Origin: Bacteroidota bacterium
Lineage (GTDB): Bacteria > Bacteroidota > Bacteroidia > Bacteroidales > Rikenellaceae
Direction of reading: 5' to 3'
Assembly: GCA_023443765.1 (NCBI GenBank)
Contig: JAEZTA010000154.1
Location: 1 to 17,743 of the forward strand
DNA: 17,743 nucleotides
The first letter of the stretch is position 1. Every line of letters starts with the position of its first letter. Of this stretch, positions 1-7,329 are shown piece after piece. The position numbers and the translations under genes were made by a program. The notes under the pieces were generated by a model. That model was not told where the DNA came from. It worked only from the letters and a program-made list of their open reading frames with translations, and did no database searches.

Positions 1-792
1 AACTTCCTTTGCAGCTGCGGCGACGACGCGATCTGCCTCAAAGCGCTGTCGCTCACTCCGGCCGAGAACATCTTCGTCGAGGATGTCCGTTCACGCTACG
101 CCAACTGCAACCTCGTGAAGATCGGCACCGAGACCCACGGCGAAATTCGCAACGTCCACGTCCGCAACGCCGAGGGCTGGACCCGCTATTCGATCGCCAT
201 CGAGGCGGTCGACGGCTCGGTGATCGACGGCGTGACCTACGAGGACATCCGCATGAGCAACTGCGCTGCGCCGTTCGTCGTGCGGCTGGGCAACCGCGGC
301 CGGACTTTCGAAGGAGGCCCGGACCCCGCGCCCGTCGGCGCCATCCGCAACGTCACGCTGCGCAACATCCGCAACACCGGCATCGGCTGGGTCGAAGTCA
401 AGGGCGGCCCGGGCGTCGGCACGGCCGTCGGCGGTCTGAAAGGCCATCCGATCGAAAACGTGCTGATCGAAGACTGCGACCTGCTGCTCTTCGGCTCGAT
501 CAACGAACCGCAGATGATCTACCGCGACGTACCCGAGAACGAGAAAAAATACCCCGAATTCGACTGCTACGGCACCTGTCCGGCTTACGGGCTTTACTTC
601 CGCCATGTCGACGGACTGCAGGTGCGCAACGTCCGCCTGCGGTTGGCCAACAACGACGTTCGTCCGGCAATCGTGATGGACGACGTGAAGAATTATGCGG
701 TCGAAGGCATCGACTACGAAAGCTGTTCGCGCACGGAGCCCTACGGCCTGTGGCACCAGCAGGACGGCGAGATCCGCAATACAAAAAAATAA
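1..792 (+). CDS. Glycoside hydrolase family 28 protein (pectinase type), 3' part
   Basis: The frame is open from the first base and ends at TAA 790-792, giving 263 visible residues, so the N-terminal part lies upstream of the window. The fragment begins with a CGDDAICLKA stretch, which matches the GDDAI-type segment of GH28 right-handed beta-helix enzymes and carries two adjacent aspartates of the catalytic site. It is followed by IGTETHGEIRNV, which corresponds to the conserved His/Gly turn (usually G-S-E-x-x-G-G or GHG). Repeated 'IRNV..RN..' rungs (for example VTLRNIRNTGIGW and LQVRNVRLR) fit a parallel beta-helix. GH28 members hydrolyse polygalacturonan or rhamnogalacturonan. The two genes that follow on the same strand have pectin-related features, which supports a rhamnogalacturonan role. 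The exact substrate cannot be read from the fragment. Confidence 0.85.
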   Translation, partial: NFLCSCGDDAICLKALSLTPAENIFVEDVRSRYANCNLVKIGTETHGEIRNVHVRNAEGWTRYSIAIEAVDGSVIDGVTYEDIRMSNCAAPFVVRLGNRGRTFEGGPDPAPVGAIRNVTLRNIRNTGIGWVEVKGGPGVGTAVGGLKGHPIENVLIEDCDLLLFGSINEPQMIYRDVPENEKKYPEFDCYGTCPAYGLYFRHVDGLQVRNVRLRLANNDVRPAIVMDDVKNYAVEGIDYESCSRTEPYGLWHQQDGEIRNTKK

Positions 793-824
793 CAGGTTTT
801 TCAAATAGGTTAGGTTTTATGTGT

Positions 825-858
825 GGAGGGCCGGGCTGGCGCCCGGTCCTCCGGTTTT
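825..858 (+). terminator. Hairpin with short T tract between GH28 and propeller genes
   Basis: A 12-bp stem (825-836 with 841-852, one G-U pair) closes a 4-nt loop and is followed by GGTTTT. It lies in the 78-nt gap between two same-strand genes, only 18 nt before the next start codon. It could end transcription of the GH28 gene, or act as a partial terminator or processing site that lowers expression of the downstream pair. The T tract is short, so termination may be incomplete. Confidence 0.55.
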
Positions 859-870
859 AAGGATTCGGCC

Positions 871-2262
871 ATGAAAAAATTACTGTACACCCTGCTGCTG
901 CTTCCCGCAGTGCTTACCGCCCGGGAATTCTCGCCCCGCGAGGTACTGACCCTCGACCTCGGCACCCCCGTCAAACAGTGCCGGCTGACGCCGCTCGACC
1001 TTGGAAACGGCGAGCGGGGATTCGTCACGGTCTTCTCCGCCGAAAAGAGCATCGACCCCTACGAAGGGAATTTCACCTTCCCGAAAGATACGCCGAAGAT
1101 CGCCGTCTTCGACGACGCGGGACACGAACTGTGGCGGCGGGAACTGCCCCACACCATTCCGGGCGTATGGTTCATGCCGCTGCTGCCGATGGACATGGAC
1201 GGCGACGGATGCGACGAGATATATTATGTCGCCAACACCTGTGAACGTCCCTTCGATTACGACGGCTACCGCCTCGAACGCGCCGATGCCCGCACGGGCC
1301 GTGTGACCGGCTCGTGGCAATGGCCCGCCCCGGCCCACAACCAGGCCAACAGCTACAAATGGCGGTTCCTGCTCATCGGGGGCCACGCCGACGACGGCAG
1401 TCCGGTGCTGGTCACCGTGCAGGGCACCTACAAAGAGATACAGATGCAGGGCTGGAACGGCGACATGAGCCGCCGCTGGAAGGTCAAGATCCCCGACGAC
1501 GGCCGCGGCGCACGCGGCAGCCACTCGACACCGATCTTCGACCTCCGCCGCGACGGCCGCGAGCAGTTCATGTACGGCGAACGGTGCTTCTCGTTCGACA
1601 CGGGCGAACAGCTCTTCATCCTCGACGGCGACGCCTGGAACGAACATTCCGATCTGGTGCAGCCCTGGTGGGACGCCGAATCGGAACGATGGTGCTTCTT
1701 CACCACGCGCGAAAAGGGCGATGACGGCAAACAGCCGCGCGCCGTGATGTTCGACCAGACGGGCCAACGGCTCTGGGCGATCGCCGGGCGCAAGGGGCAC
1801 TACCATCATGGCTGGGTGGGCAATTTCGGTCCCCGCGGCGAACGGATCGCCATGGCCGGACGCTATCCTTTCAAGGGCGAGGAGGTCCCGCCCAAAGGGT
1901 GCGTCGCCAAAACCTACGACGCCCGCACGGGCGAGGAGCTGAAGATCGACTTTCCGATCAAAGGCACGGTCGTCGATTTCAACGGCGACGGCATCCATGA
2001 ACTCTACACGAACGGGGCCTTATACGACCGCACGGGACGGATCGTGCTGAAGACCGGCAAAGGCATTCTCGTCGCCGCGAAAAAGGTGCTGCCGCAGGCG
2101 GGCGAACAGATCGTCGTGGCGTATCCCGACGGCCGTATCGTCTTCTGGGCCGACCGCAACGCCCGGGAGAACCCGGTCCGGTTCGACACCAACGTCTACC
2201 GCGACAACGTACGCCTGTCGGCAGCAGGTTACGGACACCGTTACCCCGTACTCAATTTCTGA
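871..2262 (+). CDS. Secreted FG-GAP-type beta-propeller protein, rhamnogalacturonan-lyase-like
   Basis: This is a 463-residue protein. I chose the ATG at 871 because it opens a clean signal peptide (MKKLLYTLLLLPAVLTA, cleavage before REF). An in-frame upstream start at 823 would put a hairpin inside the coding region. Residues around 105-120 contain PMDMDGDGCDEIYYV and residues around 370-380 contain VDFNGDGIHELY. Both are DxDxDG-type calcium loops as found in FG-GAP/VCBS propellers and in PL11 rhamnogalacturonan lyases. A third blade has GSHSTPIFDLRRDGREQF. Multiple repeats ending in 'Y/F D..TGE' (ARTGRV, FDTGEQ, DARTGEE, DRTGRI) also fit blades. The gene lies between a GH28 gene and a GH105 gene, only 4 nt from the latter, so co-transcription is very likely. 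Known PL11 enzymes cleave the RG-I backbone and make the unsaturated ends that GH105 removes. Lyase activity here is inference; a non-catalytic binding role is possible. Confidence 0.6.
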   Translation: MKKLLYTLLLLPAVLTAREFSPREVLTLDLGTPVKQCRLTPLDLGNGERGFVTVFSAEKSIDPYEGNFTFPKDTPKIAVFDDAGHELWRRELPHTIPGVWFMPLLPMDMDGDGCDEIYYVANTCERPFDYDGYRLERADARTGRVTGSWQWPAPAHNQANSYKWRFLLIGGHADDGSPVLVTVQGTYKEIQMQGWNGDMSRRWKVKIPDDGRGARGSHSTPIFDLRRDGREQFMYGERCFSFDTGEQLFILDGDAWNEHSDLVQPWWDAESERWCFFTTREKGDDGKQPRAVMFDQTGQRLWAIAGRKGHYHHGWVGNFGPRGERIAMAGRYPFKGEEVPPKGCVAKTYDARTGEELKIDFPIKGTVVDFNGDGIHELYTNGALYDRTGRIVLKTGKGILVAAKKVLPQAGEQIVVAYPDGRIVFWADRNARENPVRFDTNVYRDNVRLSAAGYGHRYPVLNF

Positions 2263-2266
2263 CACC

Positions 2267-3979
2267 ATGAAACGCCTGCTGTTTCTCGCACTGCTGTTCC
2301 CCACCTTGGTCCGGGGCGCCGAACCGCTCGAACTGGCCCGCCGTGTCGCCGACAAGGTGGTCGACAACACCCGATTCGAACTGGAATATAAACTCCAAAG
2401 CGCCTATCCCGACTTCGGATGCGTCGATTTCGGTCGCTGCATGGACCGTCCGGGCGTGGCTTACGCCCTGACGACACTCCGGTGCGAAGGCGACACCGAA
2501 GAGCTTTTCGAACTGGGATGCACGGGTCCCGTGCAGATCACGGTCGACGACTCGGTGGTCTACGAACGCACCCTGCCGCACCCCTTCGCCGTGGAGTTCG
2601 GAGAGAAGGACTTCCGACTTCCGGAATCGTTCCGCCTCCGCCTGACGGCAGGACCGCACAAACTGCTCGTCAAGACCGAATACCGCGGCGGCGAACACCT
2701 TTTCCTGATGCAGTCGCGGAACTTCTCGCGCTATGCCGAACGGGGGTGCAGGATTTTCTGCACGCTCGAAACCTATGCCCCGAAGCTCAAAGACGCCCGC
2801 TGGCTGGTGCTCGGAACGTTCGACGGCGACCTTGCGACACCGCTCGCCCCGGACAGCACACTGCTTTTCCACATGCCCTACCGGGACCACGACCGTACCG
2901 TTGCGTGGAACATTCCTCCCGTAAACATCGTCTCGGCACCAGCCTCCAACGGTCGTTTCTACGAATGGTATTACCACGTGGGATGCTTCGCCTGGGCTCT
3001 GCAACGGCTCTCCGCCGCCACAGGCGAACCCAAATATGCAGCCTATGCCGACGCATGGTGTGACTTCTCACTCGAAACATTCCCGCTGGCCGAACACCAG
3101 ACCCGGCGATTGCACGCCACCCGCTCGTTCAATTTCGGCACCGCAGGACGCCCGATGCTCGACTACGTATCGGCCCCGGCCATGCCCTACATCACCCGTT
3201 GCGTCGAGAGTTCCGATCCTCCCGAAAACTACCGCCGGCAGGCGGAACGGGCGCTGGATTACCTGCGACACGAACAGTTCCGCACCGAAGGCGTCTTCGC
3301 CCGGGAATACACCCCCTATCCCTCGGTCTGGGCCGACGATATGTTCATGGGACTGCCCTACCTGGTCTACGGCTACCGCCTGACGGGCGACGAAAGCCTC
3401 CTGCACGACGCCGCCGACCAGCTCATCGAATTCAACCGCCTGCTGTTCGATGCCGACGCAGGGCTCTACCGGCAGGCATGCTACCCCTCCCATCCCGACA
3501 TCCGCGTCCCCCACTGGTCGCGCGGCAACGGCTGGGCCCTGTGGGCGACGTGCGAGGTGCTCAACGCACTCCCCCGTAACGACCGGGATTACAAAAAGAT
3601 ACTGGCCATCTACCGGGCCCACGTCGAAGGACTGCTGCGGCATCAGGATGCGGAAGGCTATTGGCGCAACATCCTCGACCGGGAGGATTCCGACCGAGAG
3701 TCCTCCGGCGCAGCCATCTTCACTTACTGCCTCGCCCGCGGCATCAACCGCGGATGGCTTCCGCGCAAGCAGGTCGAAGAACCGCTCCGCCGGGCCTGGC
3801 AGGCGCTGACGACCTTTGTCAGCGAAGAGGACGATTTCAACGGCGTGAAAGGCGGCACCAATTTCAGCACCGATCCCGCGGACTACGAACGCATCCCCTT
3901 CATCCGCAGCGACACGCACGGACTGCTGCCGTTCCTGTTCGCCGCCCTGGAAATGGACAAGTTGCAAAAGGAAAAATAG
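2267..3979 (+). CDS. GH105-type unsaturated rhamnogalacturonyl hydrolase with N-terminal extension
   Basis: This 570-residue protein has a signal peptide (MKRLLFLALLFPTLVRG, cleavage before AEP). The C-terminal two thirds look like the (alpha/alpha)6 barrel of GH88/GH105: WADDMFMGLPYL at residues 355-366, whose aspartate is likely the general acid/base position known from YteR, and HWSRGNGWALW at 416-426, the typical W-x-R-G-N-G-W-A signature. The family removes the 4,5-unsaturated galacturonyl residue left by pectin lyases. Typical GH105 proteins are near 370 residues; here about 200 extra residues precede the barrel. They include a beta-rich stretch around residues 80-140 (VQITVDDSVVYER, GPHKLLVKTEY) that resembles a small beta-sandwich, possibly carbohydrate-binding. 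The start codon is 4 nt after the previous stop. The predicted location is periplasmic. Confidence 0.85.
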   Translation: MKRLLFLALLFPTLVRGAEPLELARRVADKVVDNTRFELEYKLQSAYPDFGCVDFGRCMDRPGVAYALTTLRCEGDTEELFELGCTGPVQITVDDSVVYERTLPHPFAVEFGEKDFRLPESFRLRLTAGPHKLLVKTEYRGGEHLFLMQSRNFSRYAERGCRIFCTLETYAPKLKDARWLVLGTFDGDLATPLAPDSTLLFHMPYRDHDRTVAWNIPPVNIVSAPASNGRFYEWYYHVGCFAWALQRLSAATGEPKYAAYADAWCDFSLETFPLAEHQTRRLHATRSFNFGTAGRPMLDYVSAPAMPYITRCVESSDPPENYRRQAERALDYLRHEQFRTEGVFAREYTPYPSVWADDMFMGLPYLVYGYRLTGDESLLHDAADQLIEFNRLLFDADAGLYRQACYPSHPDIRVPHWSRGNGWALWATCEVLNALPRNDRDYKKILAIYRAHVEGLLRHQDAEGYWRNILDREDSDRESSGAAIFTYCLARGINRGWLPRKQVEEPLRRAWQALTTFVSEEDDFNGVKGGTNFSTDPADYERIPFIRSDTHGLLPFLFAALEMDKLQKEK

Positions 3980-4100
3980 GGATCGGGCACATACAGAATC
4001 TCCGGAAGACCCGCCATAAAAAAAACCGGTAAGCAATGCGGAGAGTGAGGCCGAAAATCGACATACACAACTGATATGCATATACCTTTATCCGCACGTT

Positions 4101-4125
4101 AAAGTCTCCTTTTGGAGACTTTTTC
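4101..4125 (+). terminator. Rho-independent terminator of the pectin cluster
   Basis: A perfect 9-bp stem (AAAGTCTCC at 4101-4109, GGAGACTTT at 4114-4122) with a TTTT loop runs into a T tract on the plus strand. It lies about 120 nt downstream of the GH105 stop and faces that gene. Confidence 0.8.
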
Positions 4126-4227
4126 GTATACAAATATGAAATACACAAAACCATATACAAAAATGGCATCTGCATATTTGGAACACAATGACCAGCAGGT
4201 AGTATTCATTACTACGGCAGCAATTTA

Positions 4228-4259
4228 TTTGCTTATCGGATTTTATTTTCATACCTTGC
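4228..4259 (+). promoter_or_regulatory. Bacteroidetes-type promoter of the BACON/CDC-like gene
   Basis: TTTG (4228-4231) is followed after 20 nt by TACCTTGC (4252-4259). This fits the Bacteroidetes -33 TTTG and -7 TAnnTTTG pattern with one mismatch. Transcription would start near 4266-4268, giving a leader of about 120 nt before the ATG at 4390. The same architecture (TTTG, N20, TACCTTTC) appears in front of the cystatin gene in this window. Confidence 0.5.
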
Positions 4260-4281
4260 AGACAAGATGCAAGGGGGGGGG
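4254..4281. repeat. Inverted repeat plus nine-G homopolymer at the predicted transcription start
   Basis: CCTTGCA (4254-4260) and TGCAAGG (4268-4274) form a perfect 7-bp inverted repeat with a 7-nt spacer. It overlaps the -7 box and start site of the predicted promoter. The right arm runs directly into a G tract, nine G at 4273-4281. The repeat could be an operator or an RNA hairpin at the 5' end, and the G tract is a possible slippage site. Confidence 0.5.
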
Positions 4282-4389
4282 CTGCGAAGCCGAGATAAAA
4301 CCCTCATATCCAAAGCCCAAAGCACGGCCAAGGACTGAATTTTTCCGACAAACCTCCGCTCCCGGTCGTTTAACTAAAACTCATTTAGT

Positions 4390-5628
4390 ATGAAACATTG
4401 GGGACTTTTTCTTTTTGCGCTCGCATTTGCCGCCTGCCACGACGATCAACCGGAACAGACGTATCACATTACGCCCGAAAAGAGCGGAATCGCGGTCGAT
4501 TATCCTGGAATCCAGGAGCGTATCGTCATTTCGTCAAATTGTGACTGGTGCATTGAAAGTACGCCGGAGTGGTGCACGGCAAAGAAGCTCACAGCCAACG
4601 GCAAGGAATACCTTGCGGTGGAAGTTATGCCCAACTACGATGAAAATCCGCGCGAGACTTTCGTAACATTATCGTATGGCCAGATGTCCATTCCCATTTA
4701 CGTTACTCAACAGGGAGAAAGTATACCTGCACCCATGCAATGGTATACTTTTCCGACGAATTGGTTTTCCGATGTAACATATGAATTATCAGCCAACAAC
4801 GAAACCCGTAAATACCGGATCAAGGGATTAGAGTTTGCGATTGCCCCTTCTTGGCGGAAACAGGTTTTCCCCGGAAACCTGATCAACCGCCACTCCTGCA
4901 ATCGGGAATTGACGGATTATGCCGACAACTACACCTTCAACCCGATTATCCTCTCCACAAACACCTACGATACCAAAGAATTAGCAAAGCCTTCTCTGGA
5001 AGAGACAAATGCATGGGTGAAAGAGCTTATCACCAAATCGCCGCATCAGAACAGCGATTTCTTCTATCAGTCCCCGATCCGATATACATCTTACCGGCAA
5101 CTCCATTTATTGGGTTTGGGCAACGCGGGGCTCAAGTTGGATGAATTGGTATCGGGCGAATCCTATCTCAACAAAGAAATGGAGAAGCGAACGGGAATGA
5201 TTTACACTTACAGCCAAGAGTTGATCCGCGTTTTTACGGGCGAATACCCCCAGAGCCTGATCGCCGAGAAAATCAGCGATGAAGAGCGTCGCGAGATGTC
5301 CTATATTAACGGCGTAGCATACGGAAGAACGGCATTGCTGTTAGTCGAATCCGACAGCAATTATCAGGAGACTAAAAATGTTATTTCCAAGATCATGCTG
5401 GAAAAGAGTTTGAGTACAGAAGAGTTGCAAATCCGTGAAGGTCTCGCTGTATATTACATCTACTTCAACGACAAAGGTGACATACAAACGGAAAAAGGCC
5501 GCGAAGAACTGGTTGGAAAATTCTGCCGTGGAATCAATACACTGAGCATTCTTCCAGTGAATTTCACAACGAATCGGTTCGAAGACCACGCTGTCGACGA
5601 AATGGAAATAACATTCGACCTGCCGTAA
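4390..5628 (+). CDS. BACON-domain lipoprotein with CDC-like (thiol-activated cytolysin family) pore-forming core, no domain 4
   Basis: This 412-residue lipoprotein has its lipobox cysteine at residue 16 (AFAAC). HDD follows the cysteine, and acidic residues there favour surface export in Bacteroidetes. Residues about 25-110 form a BACON domain (ISSNCDWCIES, then FVTLSYGQMSIPIYVTQQG). The rest matches the order of landmarks in cholesterol-dependent cytolysins: VFPGNLI (159-165) like the conserved LYPGALL; a RQLHLLGLGNAGLKL segment like EQLKVKFGSDF; MIYTYSQEL (270-278) like QIYYTVSVD; SYINGVAYGRTALLLVES (304-321) like YISSVAYGRQVYLKLET; and a last strand ILPVNFTTNRFEDHAV like YPISYTSTFLKDNATAAV. 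The protein stops there, so CDC domain 4 with the Trp-rich undecapeptide and cholesterol motif is absent. The CDC diglycine (VVLGGD) is replaced by a YIYFND stretch. Inference: a glycan-targeted pore former, perhaps antibacterial. The gene stands alone, with its own promoter and terminator and lower GC than its neighbours. Homology was judged by eye. Confidence 0.72.
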   Translation: MKHWGLFLFALAFAACHDDQPEQTYHITPEKSGIAVDYPGIQERIVISSNCDWCIESTPEWCTAKKLTANGKEYLAVEVMPNYDENPRETFVTLSYGQMSIPIYVTQQGESIPAPMQWYTFPTNWFSDVTYELSANNETRKYRIKGLEFAIAPSWRKQVFPGNLINRHSCNRELTDYADNYTFNPIILSTNTYDTKELAKPSLEETNAWVKELITKSPHQNSDFFYQSPIRYTSYRQLHLLGLGNAGLKLDELVSGESYLNKEMEKRTGMIYTYSQELIRVFTGEYPQSLIAEKISDEERREMSYINGVAYGRTALLLVESDSNYQETKNVISKIMLEKSLSTEELQIREGLAVYYIYFNDKGDIQTEKGREELVGKFCRGINTLSILPVNFTTNRFEDHAVDEMEITFDLP

Positions 5629-5654
5629 CCCGCGGTACAGAAAAATACAAAATC

Positions 5655-5679
5655 AAAGGCAGGGAGATTCCCTGCCTTT
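5655..5679. terminator. Bidirectional terminator between convergent genes
   Basis: A perfect 11-bp stem (AAAGGCAGGGA at 5655-5665, TCCCTGCCTTT at 5669-5679) closes a 3-nt loop. It sits between the stop of the BACON/CDC-like gene and the stop of the convergent SusD gene, with T-rich sequence on the exit side of each strand. It probably serves both. Confidence 0.85.
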
Positions 5680-5697
5680 ATCGTTATCGCTGTCCAC

Positions 5698-7326
5698 TCA
5701 GAAATTCCGCCCTGTGTCCCACCACAGGCGGGTGCCGCCGTCGTCCGGCCCGGCAAGGGCCCTGACCAGCGCCGCATACTGCTCGGGGTCGGAGGTTTCC
5801 ACCGTCGCCGGATAAGGCAGGCGGCGGATCATCGTTTCGGTGTCGATGCTCTGCCCCTTGCTGTGGTTGTAACGCACCGGAAACAGCCGCGGGTAGCCCG
5901 TGCGGCGTTGTTCGGCCCACGCCTCGCAGCCTTCGGGATACATGGCGATCCACTTCTGGGTGATGATCCGTTCGAGTTTCAGCTCGGGACTTGCCGCCTC
6001 GTCCCAGCGGGGCGACACACGGCACCGGGCGGCAATGTCGTTCTCCGAAGCAAGGGGATCGCTGTAATCGGCCGCCATTGCATCACTCTCAATGTATTTC
6101 TCGTACCCCGACGCCTGCCACTGGGCGAACGACATCATAACGCCGTTGCGGTAACAGGTCTCGGCATCTTCGTCAGTCCATCCGCGCAGAGCCGCTTCGG
6201 CCCGCAGGAACCATACCTCCGCCGCCGTCATCAGCACGGCATTGGTCGTCGTTTCGATCGCAAGGCGCGAAAAAGCGGCGTAATAATTATGCGAGAAGCA
6301 GGTTCCCTGACGAATACCGTGAAAATCGCCCTTGAGCGCCACCGTTACCTGCGCCCCCGATTCGCCCGGAATGACCAGGTCGCTTTTGCAGGGCTCGAAG
6401 AATTTTTCGATCCGCGGATCACCATACCCGCCCATTATCGACTCCATCGAGGCGTTCATCGCCGCTTCGTTCCAGTTGCGGTTGATCTCGCCCAGCGGGT
6501 TGGTATAGGTCCCCGACGTGGATACCGCAGCATTCGCAGGATTCGTCTCGATCACACCGTAAGTCCCCGCAAGGGATTTGCGGAACTCGGCGGCAGCCCG
6601 TTCCGGTGCGACGCCCGACACGCGCATCGCCAGTCGCATGCGCAGCGAGGCGGCAAAACGAATCCACGACGTATAGCTGCCGTCGAGCAGCAGGTCGAAC
6701 TTCCCGAACTCCTCGGAAGGGCCCCGCTGGCGGACAACGGTGGTGAGAATCTCCTCCGCCTTGTCCAGGTCGTCGAAGAAATGGCCGTAAACCTCTTCCT
6801 GACTGTCGGGCACATATTCGCTGCCGCTGTTGCCGAAATGGGTGTAGATCACCGGGCCGTAATAGTCGGTCACGCGGTGCATGACGAGCACCTTGAGTAT
6901 CTTCGTAATGGCATAAAACGCTGGCATCTGCCCGGGCGCAGTCTGCTCCAACCGGTAAATCTCGGGCATGACGTAGGAGTAAGTGAACTGCCACATGGAG
7001 CTGTTCCAGCCGTCCTGCAGGTTGTAATCGGAATTATGGCTGCCGCCCTGCAACGGTTTCGTGTCGTGCATGTAGCCCGAGAACATGTCCGCACTGAGGT
7101 TCTGGATCATCTGGAACGGCCAGTTCTTGCCCTTGCCGTAGTCGTAGTTGAAGTAGACACCCTGCTGAATGATGCCCAGGCGATAGCCAAGACCGTTGTT
7201 GTCGGCCTCCAGTTCCTTGTCCGTGATTCCGGACAGGTCGTCGTTCAGATCGCGGAAATTCCCCGTGCAGGCCCCCAGGGCGACCGCACAGCATCCGGCG
7301 AACAGATATATATACCAATGCTTCAT
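5698..7326 (-). CDS. SusD/RagB-family nutrient-binding outer-membrane lipoprotein
   Basis: This 542-residue lipoprotein has its lipobox cysteine at residue 20 (ALGAC). The start of the mature protein (FRDLNDDLSGITDKEL) and the NWPFQMIQNLSADMFSGY stretch are typical of the SusD-like_2 type. The C-terminal half has the usual 'AEVWFLRAEAALRGW' helix and the KWIAMYPEGCEAWAEQRRTGYPRL segment, which in SusD proteins is the conserved closing TPR-like region. SusD proteins sit on the cell surface as the lid of the SusC barrel and capture glycans or peptides. The start lies 3 nt after the stop of the SusC gene, so the pair forms one transcript. The substrate cannot be read from the sequence. The pectin genes nearby are on the other strand and separated by the lipoprotein island. 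Confidence 0.93.
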   Translation of the reverse strand: MKHWYIYLFAGCCAVALGACTGNFRDLNDDLSGITDKELEADNNGLGYRLGIIQQGVYFNYDYGKGKNWPFQMIQNLSADMFSGYMHDTKPLQGGSHNSDYNLQDGWNSSMWQFTYSYVMPEIYRLEQTAPGQMPAFYAITKILKVLVMHRVTDYYGPVIYTHFGNSGSEYVPDSQEEVYGHFFDDLDKAEEILTTVVRQRGPSEEFGKFDLLLDGSYTSWIRFAASLRMRLAMRVSGVAPERAAAEFRKSLAGTYGVIETNPANAAVSTSGTYTNPLGEINRNWNEAAMNASMESIMGGYGDPRIEKFFEPCKSDLVIPGESGAQVTVALKGDFHGIRQGTCFSHNYYAAFSRLAIETTTNAVLMTAAEVWFLRAEAALRGWTDEDAETCYRNGVMMSFAQWQASGYEKYIESDAMAADYSDPLASENDIAARCRVSPRWDEAASPELKLERIITQKWIAMYPEGCEAWAEQRRTGYPRLFPVRYNHSKGQSIDTETMIRRLPYPATVETSDPEQYAALVRALAGPDDGGTRLWWDTGRNF

Positions 7327-7329
7327 CAG

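Larger units (their letters stand above)
3980..4389. other. 410-nt AT-rich non-coding gap
   Basis: No convincing gene lies here. The gap holds the terminator of the pectin cluster (4101-4125), a Bacteroidetes-type promoter (4228-4259), an inverted repeat over the predicted transcription start (4254-4274), a run of nine G (4273-4281) and then a leader of about 120 nt before the lipoprotein gene. Base composition is clearly lower in GC than in the flanking CAZyme genes. That marks the left edge of an island with different composition. Confidence 0.6.

Noticed and set aside
880..1998. 372-codon minus-strand frame opposite the propeller gene
   Set aside because: The plus-strand frame has a signal peptide and calcium-loop motifs; the minus frame has neither.
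4271..4313. Leader stretch resembling the 5' half of a TPP riboswitch (G run, stem, CGAGATAAAACCC)
   Set aside because: The GAACCTGA and GGATAAT-type parts of the THI box are missing and the downstream gene has no link to thiamine.
4112..4393. Possible small protein ending at the lipoprotein start
   Set aside because: It begins at a TTG inside a terminator stem, crosses the predicted promoter and the nine-G run, and resembles nothing known.
4390..7326. Shared MKHW start of the CDC-like lipoprotein and SusD as a sign of duplication
   Set aside because: The similarity ends after four residues and both are ordinary lipoprotein signal peptides.
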